Positions 44,177-55,043 are shown, counted from the first letter of the stretch. The stretch: 64,000 nucleotides of DNA from Deltaproteobacteria bacterium (GCA_013152945.1 JAADFL010000205.1:28657-92656), one strand, 5' to 3'. Translations and numbers: made by a program. The notes: generated by a model not told the origin, from the sequence alone.

Positions 44177-46757
44177 AATAGTTTCCAGGCTGTACCCTGG
44201 CCCGGGACAGGTGCTGTTTGCATCCAAGGCTATGCTGTGGCTCTCGGTCTTGGCTGTAATTCCCGCTGTCTTGGCATTGGTGAAACATGCCGAACTCGGC
44301 TGGGCCAGGGTCATTCCAATCGCCCTTTCAAGGGTGCTTTTCGTGGTGGCCGTTGTCTTGCTGCTGGCCGGGCCGAAAAGAGTAGAGAAAAAGGAATCCC
44401 TCGACATGGTCGTGGCAATCGATGCAAGTATGAGCATTTCCAATTCCAGGCTCAAGGCTGAAAAAGAAGCGGCGTCAAAGTTGGTCGATGAGGCATTAAG
44501 CCAAGGCGCAGGCAAGGCTAATGTAATATTGTTTTCAGACACTGCCGCGATTTTGCCACTGCCGGCCGGACAAAAGGATATCAAGGCTTTGATAACTGGT
44601 GCAAAAAGGCCTCCCGGGAGAGGCACGGACATAGCCGGCGCCTTGAGGAGATCGTACCCGATGCTCGGCGCGAATGCAGCCAGGGTGGTTGTGCTCTTTT
44701 CTGATGGAAACCAGACGAGCGGCGACATAAAACAGGAAGCCCTGAGGGCGGCATCCCTTGGAATAAAACTTTACGCCTTCAACCCCAAGGCTCCAGTTGG
44801 AGGCATCCGGTTACTCTCAATCAGTGCGCCTAAAGAGGTTCGCGCATCCAAGGAAGTAAGGATAACGGCCAAGGTGCATTCGGATAGGGCTGTAATGTCG
44901 CATGTCTCGCTGTGGAAGGCCAAGGAGAAGATTGCCGAAAAGAAAGTACGTCTTAAAAAGGGTAAAAATGAAATTGATTTCAAAATCAATGCTCCCGGCG
45001 AGCCCGGACTTCTTGACTACAAGGTGGTTGCCAGGGCATGGCCTCCTGACGTGCAGAGGATGAACGATGTGCTGGCAACCAGGATACAGGTGGAACCAAG
45101 ACCAAAGATCTTGATCCTAAGGCCCAAGAACCGGCCGGGATCGAACATGACCGGTCTACTCAAGAGCCTTGATGCGGACATAGATGAAAAACCGATTGAC
45201 GATTTTCCTCCCGATATGTACGGACTCGTCCAGTATGATCTCGTTGTGCTGGATGAGCCCTCGGCAAAAGACCTTGACGGCCCGGCCGTGAAAAGGCTTG
45301 GGAAATACCTCCAGGATATGGCTGGAGGCCTGTTGTTCATCGGCGGGAAAAGATCAAAGGATATTTCAGCCAAGCAGGAAGCGCCGATAGAGCACCTGTT
45401 GCCCCTCAGGTTGAAGCGAAGGAAAAAAAGGGAAAAACTGTCCCTTGCCATGGTTCTCGTAATCGATCGTTCAGGCAGCATGGCCAGAGACGACAAGTTT
45501 GTGGCGGCATTGCGGGCTGCCCATGCAGCCATAGACGAACTCAAGGACGAGGTCAGAGTGGCATTGGTGCTCTTTGCAGATGAGCCGGAAGTCGTGCTGC
45601 CGTTGACCTTGGCAAAGAAAAGGAAGGAGATTGACGCGGCCCTGGAAGGCCTTGAGGTGGGCGGAGGAACCTCGATATATCCGGCTCTTGAAAAGGCTTA
45701 CGAAATTTTGAAAGGCGTGGATGCAAAGGTCAAGCATATATTGTTATTGACTGACGGCGAGTCGGTTTCCAGGTTCGAACAGCATACAGACCTGGTCGAG
45801 GAAATGACATCCAAGAAGATGACCATTTCGACCGTGGCCCTGGGCCCTGACGCAGAGCGCAGGCACTTGCGACGATTGGCGGCGGCCGGGGGAGGAAGGT
45901 ACTACTACGCACCCACCCCTGACAAGGTGCCCAAGATCTTCACCAGGGAAACAAGAACCGTGTCTGAAACAGGTGCGGTGGAAAGAAAATCGGAAATTGC
46001 CGCAGCCAAGAGGAGCGACATACTGAAAGGCCTTGCCATCGAGAACGCTCCTCCCTTTTCAGGACTGCTCTACGGAGAGATCAAGCCTGCTGCCGAATTG
46101 ATCTTGGAGACAAAAAAACACGAGCCTTTATTGGCAAGGTGGAGGTACGGTCTCGGCCAGGTCGTGATGTTCACTTCCGATTGTTTCGGCCCGTGGACAA
46201 GTACATGGAACAACTTCAGCAAGGCCGCCGAGCTGTTCAGGCGCATGGCAGGTGCAGGGATCCGGAGAAACAGGATTTCCTCTCTTTCAATCAATGCCAG
46301 ACCTGTCAGAGACCACGTCGAGATCACCGTATCCGGCCGGGAAGGAGCATCCGGGTTGCCGGCTCCGGATGCACTCGATCTCGTGGTGGTGGACCCCCTG
46401 CTTAAAACTGAAAAACTCAAGATGAAAAGGTTAGGGACAGCCACGTATTCTGCACGATATGTGCCCAAAAGACCAGGTCCCTACCTGTACAGGATTGAAC
46501 ACGTTGTGCACGGCAAGGTCATCGAATCGGCTACTGCAAGACTGGTCGAGGCATACCCGGAAGAATTCGCATCAGAGCATGATGCAGTCGACGTATTGAA
46601 AAAGGCATGCCAACTGACCGGTGGAAAACTAAATCCAAGTCCTATGGAAATATTCCAAGACAAGGTAACCAACAAAAAAACTATTTCCCTTGGAAACTCT
46701 CTGATATATTTTGCATTGGGTTTATTGTTGTTTGAAACAGCTATTAGAAGAGTATAG
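44154..46757 (+). CDS. Double-vWA, GATase-like membrane protein
   Basis: An 867-residue protein overlapping the previous gene by 23 bases. Two helices at the N-terminus (LSVLAVIPAVLALVKHA, LSRVLFVVAVVLLLAG) precede a first vWA domain with AIDASMSISNSRL (about 85) and FSDGNQTSG. A glutamine-amidotransferase-like domain without catalytic Cys follows (about 320-410, LVVLDEPSAKDLDGPA and LLFIGGKRSKD), then a second vWA with a full MIDAS, VIDRSGSMARDD (about 436), and LLLTDGESV. A C-terminal helix ends the protein. This is the usual fusion found beside DUF58 genes; vWA domains bind metal and partner proteins in the periplasm. The likely target is unknown. Confidence 0.9.
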   Translation: MVQDFFIEIVSRLYPGPGQVLFASKAMLWLSVLAVIPAVLALVKHAELGWARVIPIALSRVLFVVAVVLLLAGPKRVEKKESLDMVVAIDASMSISNSRLKAEKEAASKLVDEALSQGAGKANVILFSDTAAILPLPAGQKDIKALITGAKRPPGRGTDIAGALRRSYPMLGANAARVVVLFSDGNQTSGDIKQEALRAASLGIKLYAFNPKAPVGGIRLLSISAPKEVRASKEVRITAKVHSDRAVMSHVSLWKAKEKIAEKKVRLKKGKNEIDFKINAPGEPGLLDYKVVARAWPPDVQRMNDVLATRIQVEPRPKILILRPKNRPGSNMTGLLKSLDADIDEKPIDDFPPDMYGLVQYDLVVLDEPSAKDLDGPAVKRLGKYLQDMAGGLLFIGGKRSKDISAKQEAPIEHLLPLRLKRRKKREKLSLAMVLVIDRSGSMARDDKFVAALRAAHAAIDELKDEVRVALVLFADEPEVVLPLTLAKKRKEIDAALEGLEVGGGTSIYPALEKAYEILKGVDAKVKHILLLTDGESVSRFEQHTDLVEEMTSKKMTISTVALGPDAERRHLRRLAAAGGGRYYYAPTPDKVPKIFTRETRTVSETGAVERKSEIAAAKRSDILKGLAIENAPPFSGLLYGEIKPAAELILETKKHEPLLARWRYGLGQVVMFTSDCFGPWTSTWNNFSKAAELFRRMAGAGIRRNRISSLSINARPVRDHVEITVSGREGASGLPAPDALDLVVVDPLLKTEKLKMKRLGTATYSARYVPKRPGPYLYRIEHVVHGKVIESATARLVEAYPEEFASEHDAVDVLKKACQLTGGKLNPSPMEIFQDKVTNKKTISLGNSLIYFALGLLLFETAIRRV

Positions 46758-46839
46758 AAAGAAACCAAATACTTGGATAACTGGATTTCTTATCGTGGTA
46801 AATGCCAGTCCTGGTTTTGGAAGGAAAAAGGAGCTTGAG

Positions 46840-47541
46840 ATGCAAAAAAATCATTTGAGCGTAGCCTGTTCGATGGCAATTTTGATTTTGGCTTTGCCAT
46901 CTCTTTCCCTGGCCCAAGATGAGCAAAGTGTGGAAATTACTCAAAGTACGCCCAAGGTCGAGGCTCCCAAAAAACAGGAACGGAAAATCCAAAAAAAAAT
47001 CGAAACCGCGATCGAAAGAGTAAACGGCAGAGTGGGCTTCGGATTTTTCACCGGGAACGCCCCGCTCGGAGCACGCTATTGGCTTAACACCATTGTTGGC
47101 CTGGATGCAGGTTTCGGCATGAACGTGCACGAGGTCAGGGATGTCGAATCTTCGGATCCAAAGGATACCACTCCTGTCTTTGATTTTGCAATGGAGCTGG
47201 GAGTGCCCCTGGCGGTTTACAGCGCCAGGAACCTGATAATTTATGCCCGGCCGGGAATGACCTTGATTAGAAAGTATAGAACCGGCACGGACAAAAACAA
47301 CCAGGAAAAATATGATGACGATGTCACCCTGGAATTCAATGGAATGCTGGGGGCCGAATTGTTCTTGTCGGCTCTCGGTCTGCCAAGTGTAAGTCTCCAG
47401 GGGGGCATAGGGTTGGCCCTGGGATGGCTGTTTCCCGCAGACCAGGGCGGCAGTTCCCATTCACAATTCTCCATGGGCACGATAAAGACCGACCTGGGAG
47501 TCCTCATCAATGCCCAACTCGGATTCCATGTATATTTCTAG
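46840..47541 (+). CDS. Outer-membrane beta-barrel protein
   Basis: A 233-residue protein with a signal peptide cut after SLSLAQ. ATG 46840 is preceded by AAAAGGAG with a six-base gap. A charged, Lys-rich coiled piece (about 25-60, KKQERKIQKKIETAIERVNG) leads to an eight-strand-type barrel of alternating strands (RVGFGFFTGNAPLGARYW, VSLQGGIGLALGWLFP) ending in the aromatic C-terminal strand QLGFHVYF. It follows the Bat-like operon by 82 bases and may be expressed with it. No specific family is evident. Confidence 0.78.
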   Translation: MQKNHLSVACSMAILILALPSLSLAQDEQSVEITQSTPKVEAPKKQERKIQKKIETAIERVNGRVGFGFFTGNAPLGARYWLNTIVGLDAGFGMNVHEVRDVESSDPKDTTPVFDFAMELGVPLAVYSARNLIIYARPGMTLIRKYRTGTDKNNQEKYDDDVTLEFNGMLGAELFLSALGLPSVSLQGGIGLALGWLFPADQGGSSHSQFSMGTIKTDLGVLINAQLGFHVYF

Positions 47542-47676
47542 ATAGCCATATCGAAAAATCAGAGGCAAAGAATGTATTTAATATGTTGATATTACGTACC
47601 GGCGATGACGGCAACTCAAATGCCACCCGAATATTCTGGATAATCGAATCAATCACATCTGTTTTTTTACTCAATC

Positions 47677-48024
47677 CTAATTTACCGGGCTCACGACCTT
47701 GTCCACCATGTCCTTGAGCTGCTCCTTTGGAGCTGCACCTATCACGCCTGTAACCGGCTCTCCGCCGTGGAAAACCGCCAGGGTCGGTATGCTCCTGATG
47801 CCATAACGCATTGCTATTTGCGGGTTCTCATCAACATTCAGCTTTACGAGCTTTATTCTTCCGGTGTAATCCCTGGCCAGGTCCTCGACTACCGGACCCA
47901 CAATCCTGCAAGGAGCACACCATGGTGCCCAGAAGTCGACCAGAACCGGCACATCGTTTTCAAGAACTTCCTTGTCGAAATTCGAATCAGTCCCTTCTAC
48001 ATAAACTTTCTCTGTGTCATTCAT
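47677..48024 (-). CDS. trxA: Thioredoxin
   Basis: A 115-residue thioredoxin reducing cytoplasmic protein disulfides. The ATG at 48024 is chosen because GGAGG lies upstream; the GTG at 48039 is in that binding site. The active site [14 protein letters not shown] replaces the usual WCGPC with WCAPC. The cis-Pro ([13 protein letters not shown]) and Gly (VTGVIGA) are conserved. Length is normal and there is no signal, so it acts in the cytoplasm. A monocistronic gene. Confidence 0.96.
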   Translation of the reverse strand: MNDTEKVYVEGTDSNFDKEVLENDVPVLVDFWAPWCAPCRIVGPVVEDLARDYTGRIKLVKLNVDENPQIAMRYGIRSIPTLAVFHGGEPVTGVIGAAPKEQLKDMVDKVVSPVN

Positions 48025-48297
48025 CTCTTTTACCTCCACAGGTTTTTTTCAACCTTCCGTCATTTAAGAACAGCAAAGGCCATACCACAATCAAAAAATA
48101 TTTTTCTTACTTGATATCATTGTGAAATCCATGCTTGGTAAAAAGACATCCATGTAACTCCGGCTGCCGGTGTAACGTTGCAATAACCACCATGAAACAT
48201 TTCGCAACATAGTGCAGCACCCATGTTCACCTATTGGTATAGGCTGATTGACTAAATAATTTTACTTTTTCAAGTTACATGCATTATCTTTGTCCTC

Positions 48298-50511
48298 ATG
48301 TCGGGAATCATGCGTATAGGCACAATTATCTCTTGCCTGCTGTTACAAGGCGCAGCCGCCTTTGCAGGGCTTCACCCCCTTGAAAAAGGCGAGGCGCTTC
48401 TGATCGACGAAAAGGCGGATATATTCCTTGTTGTCCAGGTCAGCGAAGATGCGCATGAAACTCCGGAATCGATAGTCAGAAGATACACCTCTGATTTGCC
48501 CAGAGACCGTCTTGCAGTAATCTTGGAAGATCGCCAACCCGCAGATCCGATTAATATACCATGGACAAATCTCGTCTCAAAGGTAAAGGCCCGGATATTG
48601 CTGGATCTTTTCCCAAAAGATCGGCCACTGCAAAACAAAGGATGGGTCCACGTCGTGGTATATTCCGACGAGAGCTTCAACTTGTTGTCCAGGTTGTTTC
48701 ACGGAGATGACGATCTCATTCTTGACCTGTTCACGAGGCTGGGAAGAGATATACACACCGGTGATACATTAGTGCTTGAAAAACAGGACATGACATCCGG
48801 TTTGGCTGATAATCTTTTCAAACAAGCCGAGGCAAGGGCAATTCCCATTTACGAGAAAAGCAAGCCGGCCGGGAAACAAGTTCAAGGTGAGATTTCCGAA
48901 GATGATGAAATACTCGACCAGGATATTGGTGCAAACAAGATGACCGAGGTTCATTCGACCCTGTACAAGGCCAGGGAAAAAGCAATCTTCCTCCCGCGGC
49001 CAAAAGATGGGCTTTTGTACAAAAAAGATAAAAATGGTGAACTATTCACCGAGTACAAGGTAAGAAAAGGCAATTCCCTCTATTCGATAGCAAAAAGGTT
49101 TACCGGCAGGAAAAAGCCAAGCCGCATCAATGCTGCTGTCAGGGTCATACAAAGAGCCAGTGGTTTCAGGAAAGCGGCAAGTATAAGACCGGGAGACATC
49201 GTGGTGATTCCGGTGTCACTACTGGGACAGGATTACAAACCACCTGCATCGCCACCTGCATCAAGCACCTGTCATGGAAAATTTCCAAAGAAAAAAGGAC
49301 CGCTTACCTATTACCGATTGAAAGACGGACGGGTCGAGGCCAGATATACCTTGAAAAAAGGAGAAGCACTTTACAGCGCAGTGGTCATACGGTTTACAGG
49401 CAGGCTTAGGGCAAAGGAAGTAAACGGACTGGCCATGCTGATTGCCAGGTACAGCGGCATCAAGGATGTAACCAAGATCCCTGCAGGGGCGACCGTAAGA
49501 ATTCCCATCGACTACCTGGATGACCCGTGGCATCCATGTCCGGCCCAGCCCGGGGCTGAAGTTGCAGAAGAGCCGGCAGAGCCCGAGCCGGTTCCACCCG
49601 CAGCAAAAGGAGAGGCATCCGGCTTTCATTTTATATTGGATCCGGGACACGGCGGTATTGATACCGGCGCACTGGTGGCCGGTATGCCGGAGGATGAATA
49701 TGCTTATGACATTGCTACAAGGTTGAAGAGGCACCTCGAATCCGCCGGCGGCATCGTCCACATGCTGCTCTATGATAAAAAACAGAAATACGTTCCAAGG
49801 AACGTGGCATACCTTAGGATGGACAGAAACGAAGTCTTGCTTACCAGGCCGAGGTGGTTCCCCAACAACCCCAGGCGCGCGGTCATGGTCAGGGTGGCCA
49901 TGGTGAACCAAATATTGAGAAAACTAATAAGGGAAAAAAGAATATCCCCTGAAAAGATCGCTTTTCTGTCTGTACACCTGGATAACCTTCATCCATCTGT
50001 TAAAGGTTCCTTTGTATATTATCCCAATAAGGTGATGCGTCGCCGTAGATTGAGCCTTGGTAGCGGCCTGTTGAGAAGACTGTTCAAGGCCGTGGATCGC
50101 AGATTGGAATTCAACGCCCGGTTCCTGGCAAGGTCCCAAAAAGAATCCAGGTCCATGGCGTACCGGATGGTAAGGGCGCTGAAGGCTGCGGGATTTCCAA
50201 TGACACGCAGGCCGGTCAGGTACAAGATATACCGGGGAAGAAGAGTGTTTTCACCCGCCGTCGTCAGGTATTCTCCCGTGGTCAGAGCCTTGTTGCTGGA
50301 GACCTTCAATCTTGCAAACAAGAAAGAGAGGACGATTCTGGCAAGCCCGGGACAGCGGGAGTTGTACGCAAGGACTGTCGGGGATGCATTGATAGCCGAG
50401 CTTAAAAGTAAAAAAGGACTCAGCCTTCCGCCCATGGAAAAGGACCGGGGAAGCCCAAGATTCCCCAAAAGACGCAGCAGACGAAAAAAAAGACACCTTA
50501 AAAAAAGATAA
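48298..50511 (+). CDS. LysM N-acetylmuramoyl-L-alanine amidase
   Basis: A 737-residue secreted cell-wall amidase. Signal peptide residues 1-23. The N-terminal 240 residues are unassigned. LysM-like modules occur at about 252-308 (YKVRKGNSLYSIAKRFTG) and 348-404 (YTLKKGEALYSAVVIRFTG), binding peptidoglycan. The amidase_3 zinc domain spans about 443-690: His451 in DPGHGGIDTG, Glu467 in EDEYAYDIA, His560 in LSVHLDN, and a Glu in LLLETFNLANKKE; these four are the zinc and catalytic residues. The tail is basic. Role: septal splitting or lysis of neighbours. The start between 48298 and an ATG at 48310 cannot be decided. Confidence 0.93.
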   Translation: MSGIMRIGTIISCLLLQGAAAFAGLHPLEKGEALLIDEKADIFLVVQVSEDAHETPESIVRRYTSDLPRDRLAVILEDRQPADPINIPWTNLVSKVKARILLDLFPKDRPLQNKGWVHVVVYSDESFNLLSRLFHGDDDLILDLFTRLGRDIHTGDTLVLEKQDMTSGLADNLFKQAEARAIPIYEKSKPAGKQVQGEISEDDEILDQDIGANKMTEVHSTLYKAREKAIFLPRPKDGLLYKKDKNGELFTEYKVRKGNSLYSIAKRFTGRKKPSRINAAVRVIQRASGFRKAASIRPGDIVVIPVSLLGQDYKPPASPPASSTCHGKFPKKKGPLTYYRLKDGRVEARYTLKKGEALYSAVVIRFTGRLRAKEVNGLAMLIARYSGIKDVTKIPAGATVRIPIDYLDDPWHPCPAQPGAEVAEEPAEPEPVPPAAKGEASGFHFILDPGHGGIDTGALVAGMPEDEYAYDIATRLKRHLESAGGIVHMLLYDKKQKYVPRNVAYLRMDRNEVLLTRPRWFPNNPRRAVMVRVAMVNQILRKLIREKRISPEKIAFLSVHLDNLHPSVKGSFVYYPNKVMRRRRLSLGSGLLRRLFKAVDRRLEFNARFLARSQKESRSMAYRMVRALKAAGFPMTRRPVRYKIYRGRRVFSPAVVRYSPVVRALLLETFNLANKKERTILASPGQRELYARTVGDALIAELKSKKGLSLPPMEKDRGSPRFPKRRSRRKKRHLKKR

Positions 50512-50521
50512 TCCGATTACC

Positions 50522-51220
50522 CTATTTTTTTGGAATCGCCCTTATCCTGGCCTTCCCGTCCTGGACAACTACTTTCAGTTCCACGTCCCTGCACTTGTGT
50601 TTCTTCATGAACTCCGGCAGCTTGTGTTCGAATTGCTTCATGACCTTGTCATACGAAAGCCCCTTGGAGGCCTGTCCAGTTTTCTGCCGGGCAAGCATGA
50701 GTTCATTGTAGGCCTTATGAAGCTTGGCCTTGTCCACCTGCGGCACACGCGGAGTTGAAGGCATCGTGGAACGGGCGGTTTCCACTTCCTGCTCTGCAGA
50801 TTGTGCTTTGGCCGGCACCGGTTTGCCCTCACCCCGGACTTGTGCTTCGTCTCGCCCTGGTCCCGGTTTCAATGCTCCGGGGGAATATGTGTTCAGCATG
50901 TCCTTGTTGACCTTGCTTTTTACGGATTTGTACCTGTCTCTGGACATCCGCCCTTCTTCCATCTCCCTCAAGATCCTGTCCCAGTACCTGCTGTACGAAG
51001 CGAACTTTGAAATTATGGAGTTCAACTTGAATCTCAAGGCAGTGTTCCGTGGCGGGTTTTTGGCCCGGTGCTTTCTGACTGCAGCTTTGAGTTCATCGTA
51101 TTTCTTTAACGGGGGAACTCGATCGAGTCCCAAAAAATATCTTTCAAAGGATATCTTCAACTGGTCGACTTGTATTCTGAGTTTTTCCAGCTCAATGGCG
51201 AAATCGGATTGAGTGACCAT
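50522..51220 (-). CDS. MXAN_5187-type protein
   Basis: A 232-residue cytoplasmic protein. ATG 51220 has GGAG upstream. N-terminal helical part (residues 1-85, LEKLRIQVDQLKISFERYFL, VPPLKKYDEL and NSIISKFASYSRYWDRIL) and C-terminal compact piece (KLHKAYNELMLARQKTG) are joined by a Pro/Ala/Gly-rich linker (APKPGP-like). The pair of helical domains matches the C-terminal domain found in the MXAN_5187 family of myxobacteria. Function unknown. It is convergent with the amidase and sits beside the PilZ genes, on the same strand. Confidence 0.72.
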   Translation of the reverse strand: MVTQSDFAIELEKLRIQVDQLKISFERYFLGLDRVPPLKKYDELKAAVRKHRAKNPPRNTALRFKLNSIISKFASYSRYWDRILREMEEGRMSRDRYKSVKSKVNKDMLNTYSPGALKPGPGRDEAQVRGEGKPVPAKAQSAEQEVETARSTMPSTPRVPQVDKAKLHKAYNELMLARQKTGQASKGLSYDKVMKQFEHKLPEFMKKHKCRDVELKVVVQDGKARIRAIPKK

Positions 51221-51428
51221 TTCCAACACTCCGTGCAGCAAGAATCAATCCGGATCTTACTGCAACCAAAACAAACTCTTCAGTTGCACAAATATCCCGA
51301 ATATCCCATTACGTTTTTTATCATAACCCGGCAACCATGGTTTTACAAATTGGCAAATAATATCCATTCCCCGCGCTGATCGAAAAACAAGGACACAACT
51401 CGAGACATTACTCTTATAAAACCCGGCG

Positions 51429-51758
51429 CTAACCGTTCAATATCCTGGTATCCTCTCCAAGGAAGGCCAGCAGCCTCTTTTTCCCATCGCCTTCGAATTC
51501 AAGGAACTTCAACCCAATACCTGTTCCAGGCAATCTGTGTATCACCTGGGCAGCCACAGCTACCCGTTTTGAGTCATCGGGCAGCTTGATTTTTAACCGG
51601 AGTCGCGTTCCAAGAGGCAACTTAATATCTTCTTCGAGAAAGAGCCCGACCATGGAAAGATTGATGGTCTTGTATTTTCTGGTCATTTTTGGTGAAGAAA
51701 GGTCAACGTCCAGGGATAATTCTTTCCTGATATAGGTCCTTCGTTCCAAATCGGCCAT
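51429..51758 (-). CDS. PilZ-domain protein
   Basis: A 109-residue single PilZ domain. ATG 51758 follows GAGAGGTGATTGG. It has the two cyclic-di-GMP binding motifs: RTYIR (RxxxR, near the N-terminus) and NLSMVG (NxSxxG). The fold is otherwise a complete beta-barrel (GTRLRLKIKLPDDSKRVAVA). It lies downstream of the PilZ-Hsp70 gene on the same strand with a 187-base gap. Confidence 0.88.
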   Translation of the reverse strand: MADLERRTYIRKELSLDVDLSSPKMTRKYKTINLSMVGLFLEEDIKLPLGTRLRLKIKLPDDSKRVAVAAQVIHRLPGTGIGLKFLEFEGDGKKRLLAFLGEDTRILNG

Positions 51759-51945
51759 CCAATCACCTCTCGGGCGCCAGGTATTCCCGCCGGACAAACC
51801 TCTTGTTTAACATGATCCGACAAATGTATCCCTTTGGTCAAGAGTTGACAGCCCGTATCCTGTCAAAGATCTCCAAACCGGAAAAACTTTTTTTCGCCGG
51901 TATAATGTGGTCCTACAGGCATTAAAGGAGATGCTGTAACAACTA

Positions 51946-54915
51946 TCAGTCTCGTCCGAAAATCCGGGAAAAAAGCCCTCTGACCTTACCTGAGCCGGAA
52001 AGTTCTTCGGCATCCAACTCAACACTGGCTCCTCTGGTCTTCAACTTGACGCCCAATCTTTCGATAACGTCATCAGGCGTGTACTTTGTGGACAGCCTAA
52101 CCACGGCTCTCCTGCCGGTCCGTTCATCCTTTACGGTTACCGTCAGCAGGGCTTCCCTGTTGAGACCCACTGCTATTTCGAACTTTCTCGTTCCTCTGGG
52201 CCCCTTTGGGATGTTGGCGATAATCATGCTCCCGATAAACTCGTTTTCCTGGATTTTGTCACTTTCACCTTGGAAAAAATGTACTTCCAGAGTTTTTTGA
52301 TTGTCCTTGGTCGTACCCAGTTTATACCTGGCAAGGTGAGGCAACCTGGTTTGGGCAGGGATTATTGGCATGAACCGCCCTCCCGGAAGTCCCACGCCGA
52401 TACTCTGGGGCAATACATCGACCAGCGCTACCTTTCTTTCCTCGTCTTGACTGTTGGCCAACAAAGCTGCGCCCACTGCCACGGCCTCGTCCGGATGCAC
52501 GCCTTTGGACGGTGCCCTGCCGAAATGTTCCTCTATCATTCGGTGAATCAACGGCATGCGGGATTGGCCCCCTGTGAGCAGCACTGCATCCACATCCGCC
52601 ACTGAAATGTCGGCGGATGCAAGTACCCTGTCGCTGACCTGCAAGGTCTTTTCAACAAGGTCTATAACTATCTCTTCGAATTCATTTCTACTAATCTCCA
52701 CCGACAGATCTCTTGGCTTACGATCTATGACAGCAATATACGGCAACTCCACTTTTACCGATTCCTGACCGGACAATGTACGCTTTGCCTCTTCTGCCGC
52801 CTCGATTATCCTCTGGAGAACCATGGGATCATCAGGCAAATCAACTCCCTCCGCTTCCTTGAACTTGTCCCAGATGAGAGTCACCAGCCGGTAGTCGAAA
52901 TCCATTCCCCCCAGAAAAGTCTCTCCGCCCGTTGCCGCAACTTCGAACACATTTCCCTTGATACTTACAACCGAGGCATCGAATGTTCCTCCACCAAGGT
53001 CATACACCAGAACCCGTTTGTTCTTTTCTTTGTTGAACCCATAAGCCATTGCAGCAGCCGTGGGTTCGTTCACTATCCTCGTTATTTCCAAGCCGGCAAG
53101 CTCTCCGGCCTTTCTTACCGCGGATCGCTGATTCTCGTTATAGTATGCAGGAACGGTAACCAGTGCCTTTTTCACATTGGCTTCCAGGTACATGGAGGCC
53201 AACTTTTTTACTTCTTTCAAGACAAGGGCGCTTATCTCCTGCAATGTATACTCTTTGTCCCCCAGCTTGACCGCAGTATCATGGTGCGCTCCGGGCACGA
53301 TTTTATAACTCATATGTCTTTTTACTTCCTCCACAAGTGGAGAGCCGTATTTCCTGCCGATGAGCCTCTTGAAACCATAAACCGTAAACTTGGGATTCGT
53401 TATCCTTTGCCTGGCCGCGGGTTCACCCACTGCAAACCTGCCGTCCTCCCATGCTACAATCGAAGGGATGGTATTCTTTCCTTGCGGTGTGGGTATTATT
53501 AATACCTTGCCGTCCTTGACCACGCTGGCGCAGCTATATGTTGTTCCAAGATCAACACCTATCGGAGACGCGTCGCTTTCGTACACAACCTCCCCGTTGC
53601 CTGTAGAAACAACATCTTCTGCGGCTTCATTCCCGGATTCAAGCGTTTTGGCCGGTTCTCTTGCTTCATCTTTTTCCCCGGTCTCATCCGTCTCTTTTGC
53701 CTTGGCTTTAATCTCTTGTTCAGCGCTATCCTTTGCCTGCGGTTTTTCTCGCAAGCCGGGTCCCTCATCATCTCCGAATAGCAAACTGTCATCTATCGCC
53801 AGGTCCAGGTCATCCTGGTCTACTTGACTGGAATCCCTTTCTTCTTCAATGTCCTCATTGCCGATCTCGAACTCTCCGGTGTTTCCTTCTGACGAGCCAA
53901 GTTCGTCCAGATCTTCGACCTCAAGATCGGCAGGAACAGCATGAATCGGCTCGCTGTTTTCTTCATCCTGTCCCTCGAACTCTTGCAATTCCCTTTCATT
54001 GTCGAGAGCCGTTTGTGAAGACTCTTGTAATTCCACCGGCACCTCGAAAGAAACTTCTTCCTCCTCGCCCGTATCCTGGATGCCGGATTCAACAGGTGCT
54101 TTCTCCTCACCTTTTCCTTCCTGTTTTTCCCGGGTTGAAACAGGGACCTCGGGCCAATTCTCACCTGTTTCGGCCTTGACGGCAACTTCTTCACTATCAA
54201 TATCTTCTGTTTCAATTGCCTTTACATCCTGTGGACCGGATGCGCCTGCTCCTTGCTCTTTTTCTTGTTCTTCATCGGCCGGGAAAGCATCTTCTTCTAT
54301 CTCGATATCGATGTCTGTATCTCCTAATTCATCGATTTCTTTATCCCCGGTCTCCTGTTGTTCCTCCCCGCTTTTCTTTTTTCCCTCTTCCGTTTCTTCT
54401 CTTTCTTTTGATACTTCTTTCTTAAGCTCCGGCTCGACTCGCTGTTCAGCCGAAGTCAATGTAGATGCCGCCTTTGTTTCATCCCGCGACATTGACTGCA
54501 CACTATCCCCGTCCTCCAGGGGATCCAACACCTCGACAGCCACATCATCCTCATCAAGATCCTTGTTTTTCTCCACAAGGTTCTTCAGCCAGTCTCGATC
54601 CATTGGATGAACATCCAAAAATTCTATTCCCATACCTGCCGGTTCACCCTCAAAAGACTGTTCTTTTGTCCTGATCCATCTAACAATCCCGCTTGCCATC
54701 AACAAGTGTACACCGCTCTTAAACTCCATGGTGATGCCTATTATTGTGCCGACCGGTTGGGGCGTTGAAGTTCGAATAAAGATGCCTGATTCACTTATAT
54801 TTGCAGAATACCTTTCCAAAAGCTGGTTTTCATCCTTGAACCTCAATGTGATTTTCTTGAAAAAAGGGGCTCGTTCCGCACTCCTGTTCTCGTTGTCAAT
54901 ATTGTCTTTTGTCAT
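51946..54915 (-). CDS. PilZ domain fused to lidless Hsp70 chaperone
   Basis: A 989-residue protein with an unusual build. ATG 54915 has GGAGGAAATA directly upstream. Residues 1-115 are a PilZ domain with RSAER (RxxxR) and NISESG (NxSxxG), the full cyclic-di-GMP motif set, and a C-terminal extension as in myxobacterial PilZ proteins. Residues about 125-449 are a very acidic, disordered linker (Glu/Asp, Ser, Gln). Residues 450-825 are an Hsp70 nucleotide-binding domain with [39 protein letters not shown] and LTGGQSRMP. Residues 840-945 are the substrate-binding beta domain ([11 protein letters not shown]), but the helical lid of DnaK is lost; the protein ends in [10 protein letters not shown]. 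It may be a chaperone switched by cyclic-di-GMP. Not the housekeeping DnaK: no DnaJ or GrpE nearby. Confidence 0.93.
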   Translation of the reverse strand: MTKDNIDNENRSAERAPFFKKITLRFKDENQLLERYSANISESGIFIRTSTPQPVGTIIGITMEFKSGVHLLMASGIVRWIRTKEQSFEGEPAGMGIEFLDVHPMDRDWLKNLVEKNKDLDEDDVAVEVLDPLEDGDSVQSMSRDETKAASTLTSAEQRVEPELKKEVSKEREETEEGKKKSGEEQQETGDKEIDELGDTDIDIEIEEDAFPADEEQEKEQGAGASGPQDVKAIETEDIDSEEVAVKAETGENWPEVPVSTREKQEGKGEEKAPVESGIQDTGEEEEVSFEVPVELQESSQTALDNERELQEFEGQDEENSEPIHAVPADLEVEDLDELGSSEGNTGEFEIGNEDIEEERDSSQVDQDDLDLAIDDSLLFGDDEGPGLREKPQAKDSAEQEIKAKAKETDETGEKDEAREPAKTLESGNEAAEDVVSTGNGEVVYESDASPIGVDLGTTYSCASVVKDGKVLIIPTPQGKNTIPSIVAWEDGRFAVGEPAARQRITNPKFTVYGFKRLIGRKYGSPLVEEVKRHMSYKIVPGAHHDTAVKLGDKEYTLQEISALVLKEVKKLASMYLEANVKKALVTVPAYYNENQRSAVRKAGELAGLEITRIVNEPTAAAMAYGFNKEKNKRVLVYDLGGGTFDASVVSIKGNVFEVAATGGETFLGGMDFDYRLVTLIWDKFKEAEGVDLPDDPMVLQRIIEAAEEAKRTLSGQESVKVELPYIAVIDRKPRDLSVEISRNEFEEIVIDLVEKTLQVSDRVLASADISVADVDAVLLTGGQSRMPLIHRMIEEHFGRAPSKGVHPDEAVAVGAALLANSQDEERKVALVDVLPQSIGVGLPGGRFMPIIPAQTRLPHLARYKLGTTKDNQKTLEVHFFQGESDKIQENEFIGSMIIANIPKGPRGTRKFEIAVGLNREALLTVTVKDERTGRRAVVRLSTKYTPDDVIERLGVKLKTRGASVELDAEELSGSGKVRGLFSRIFGRD

Positions 54916-55043
54916 TATTTCCTCCATGAAGCCGGGATCAGCCGGCAAACATGCAATATCGAGGGATCATTCCAAATCAAGCACCTCTGTAAAAAAACCG
55001 GGCATGACCTTGCCGGGCACAACGCAGTTGATGCCCGGCTCCT

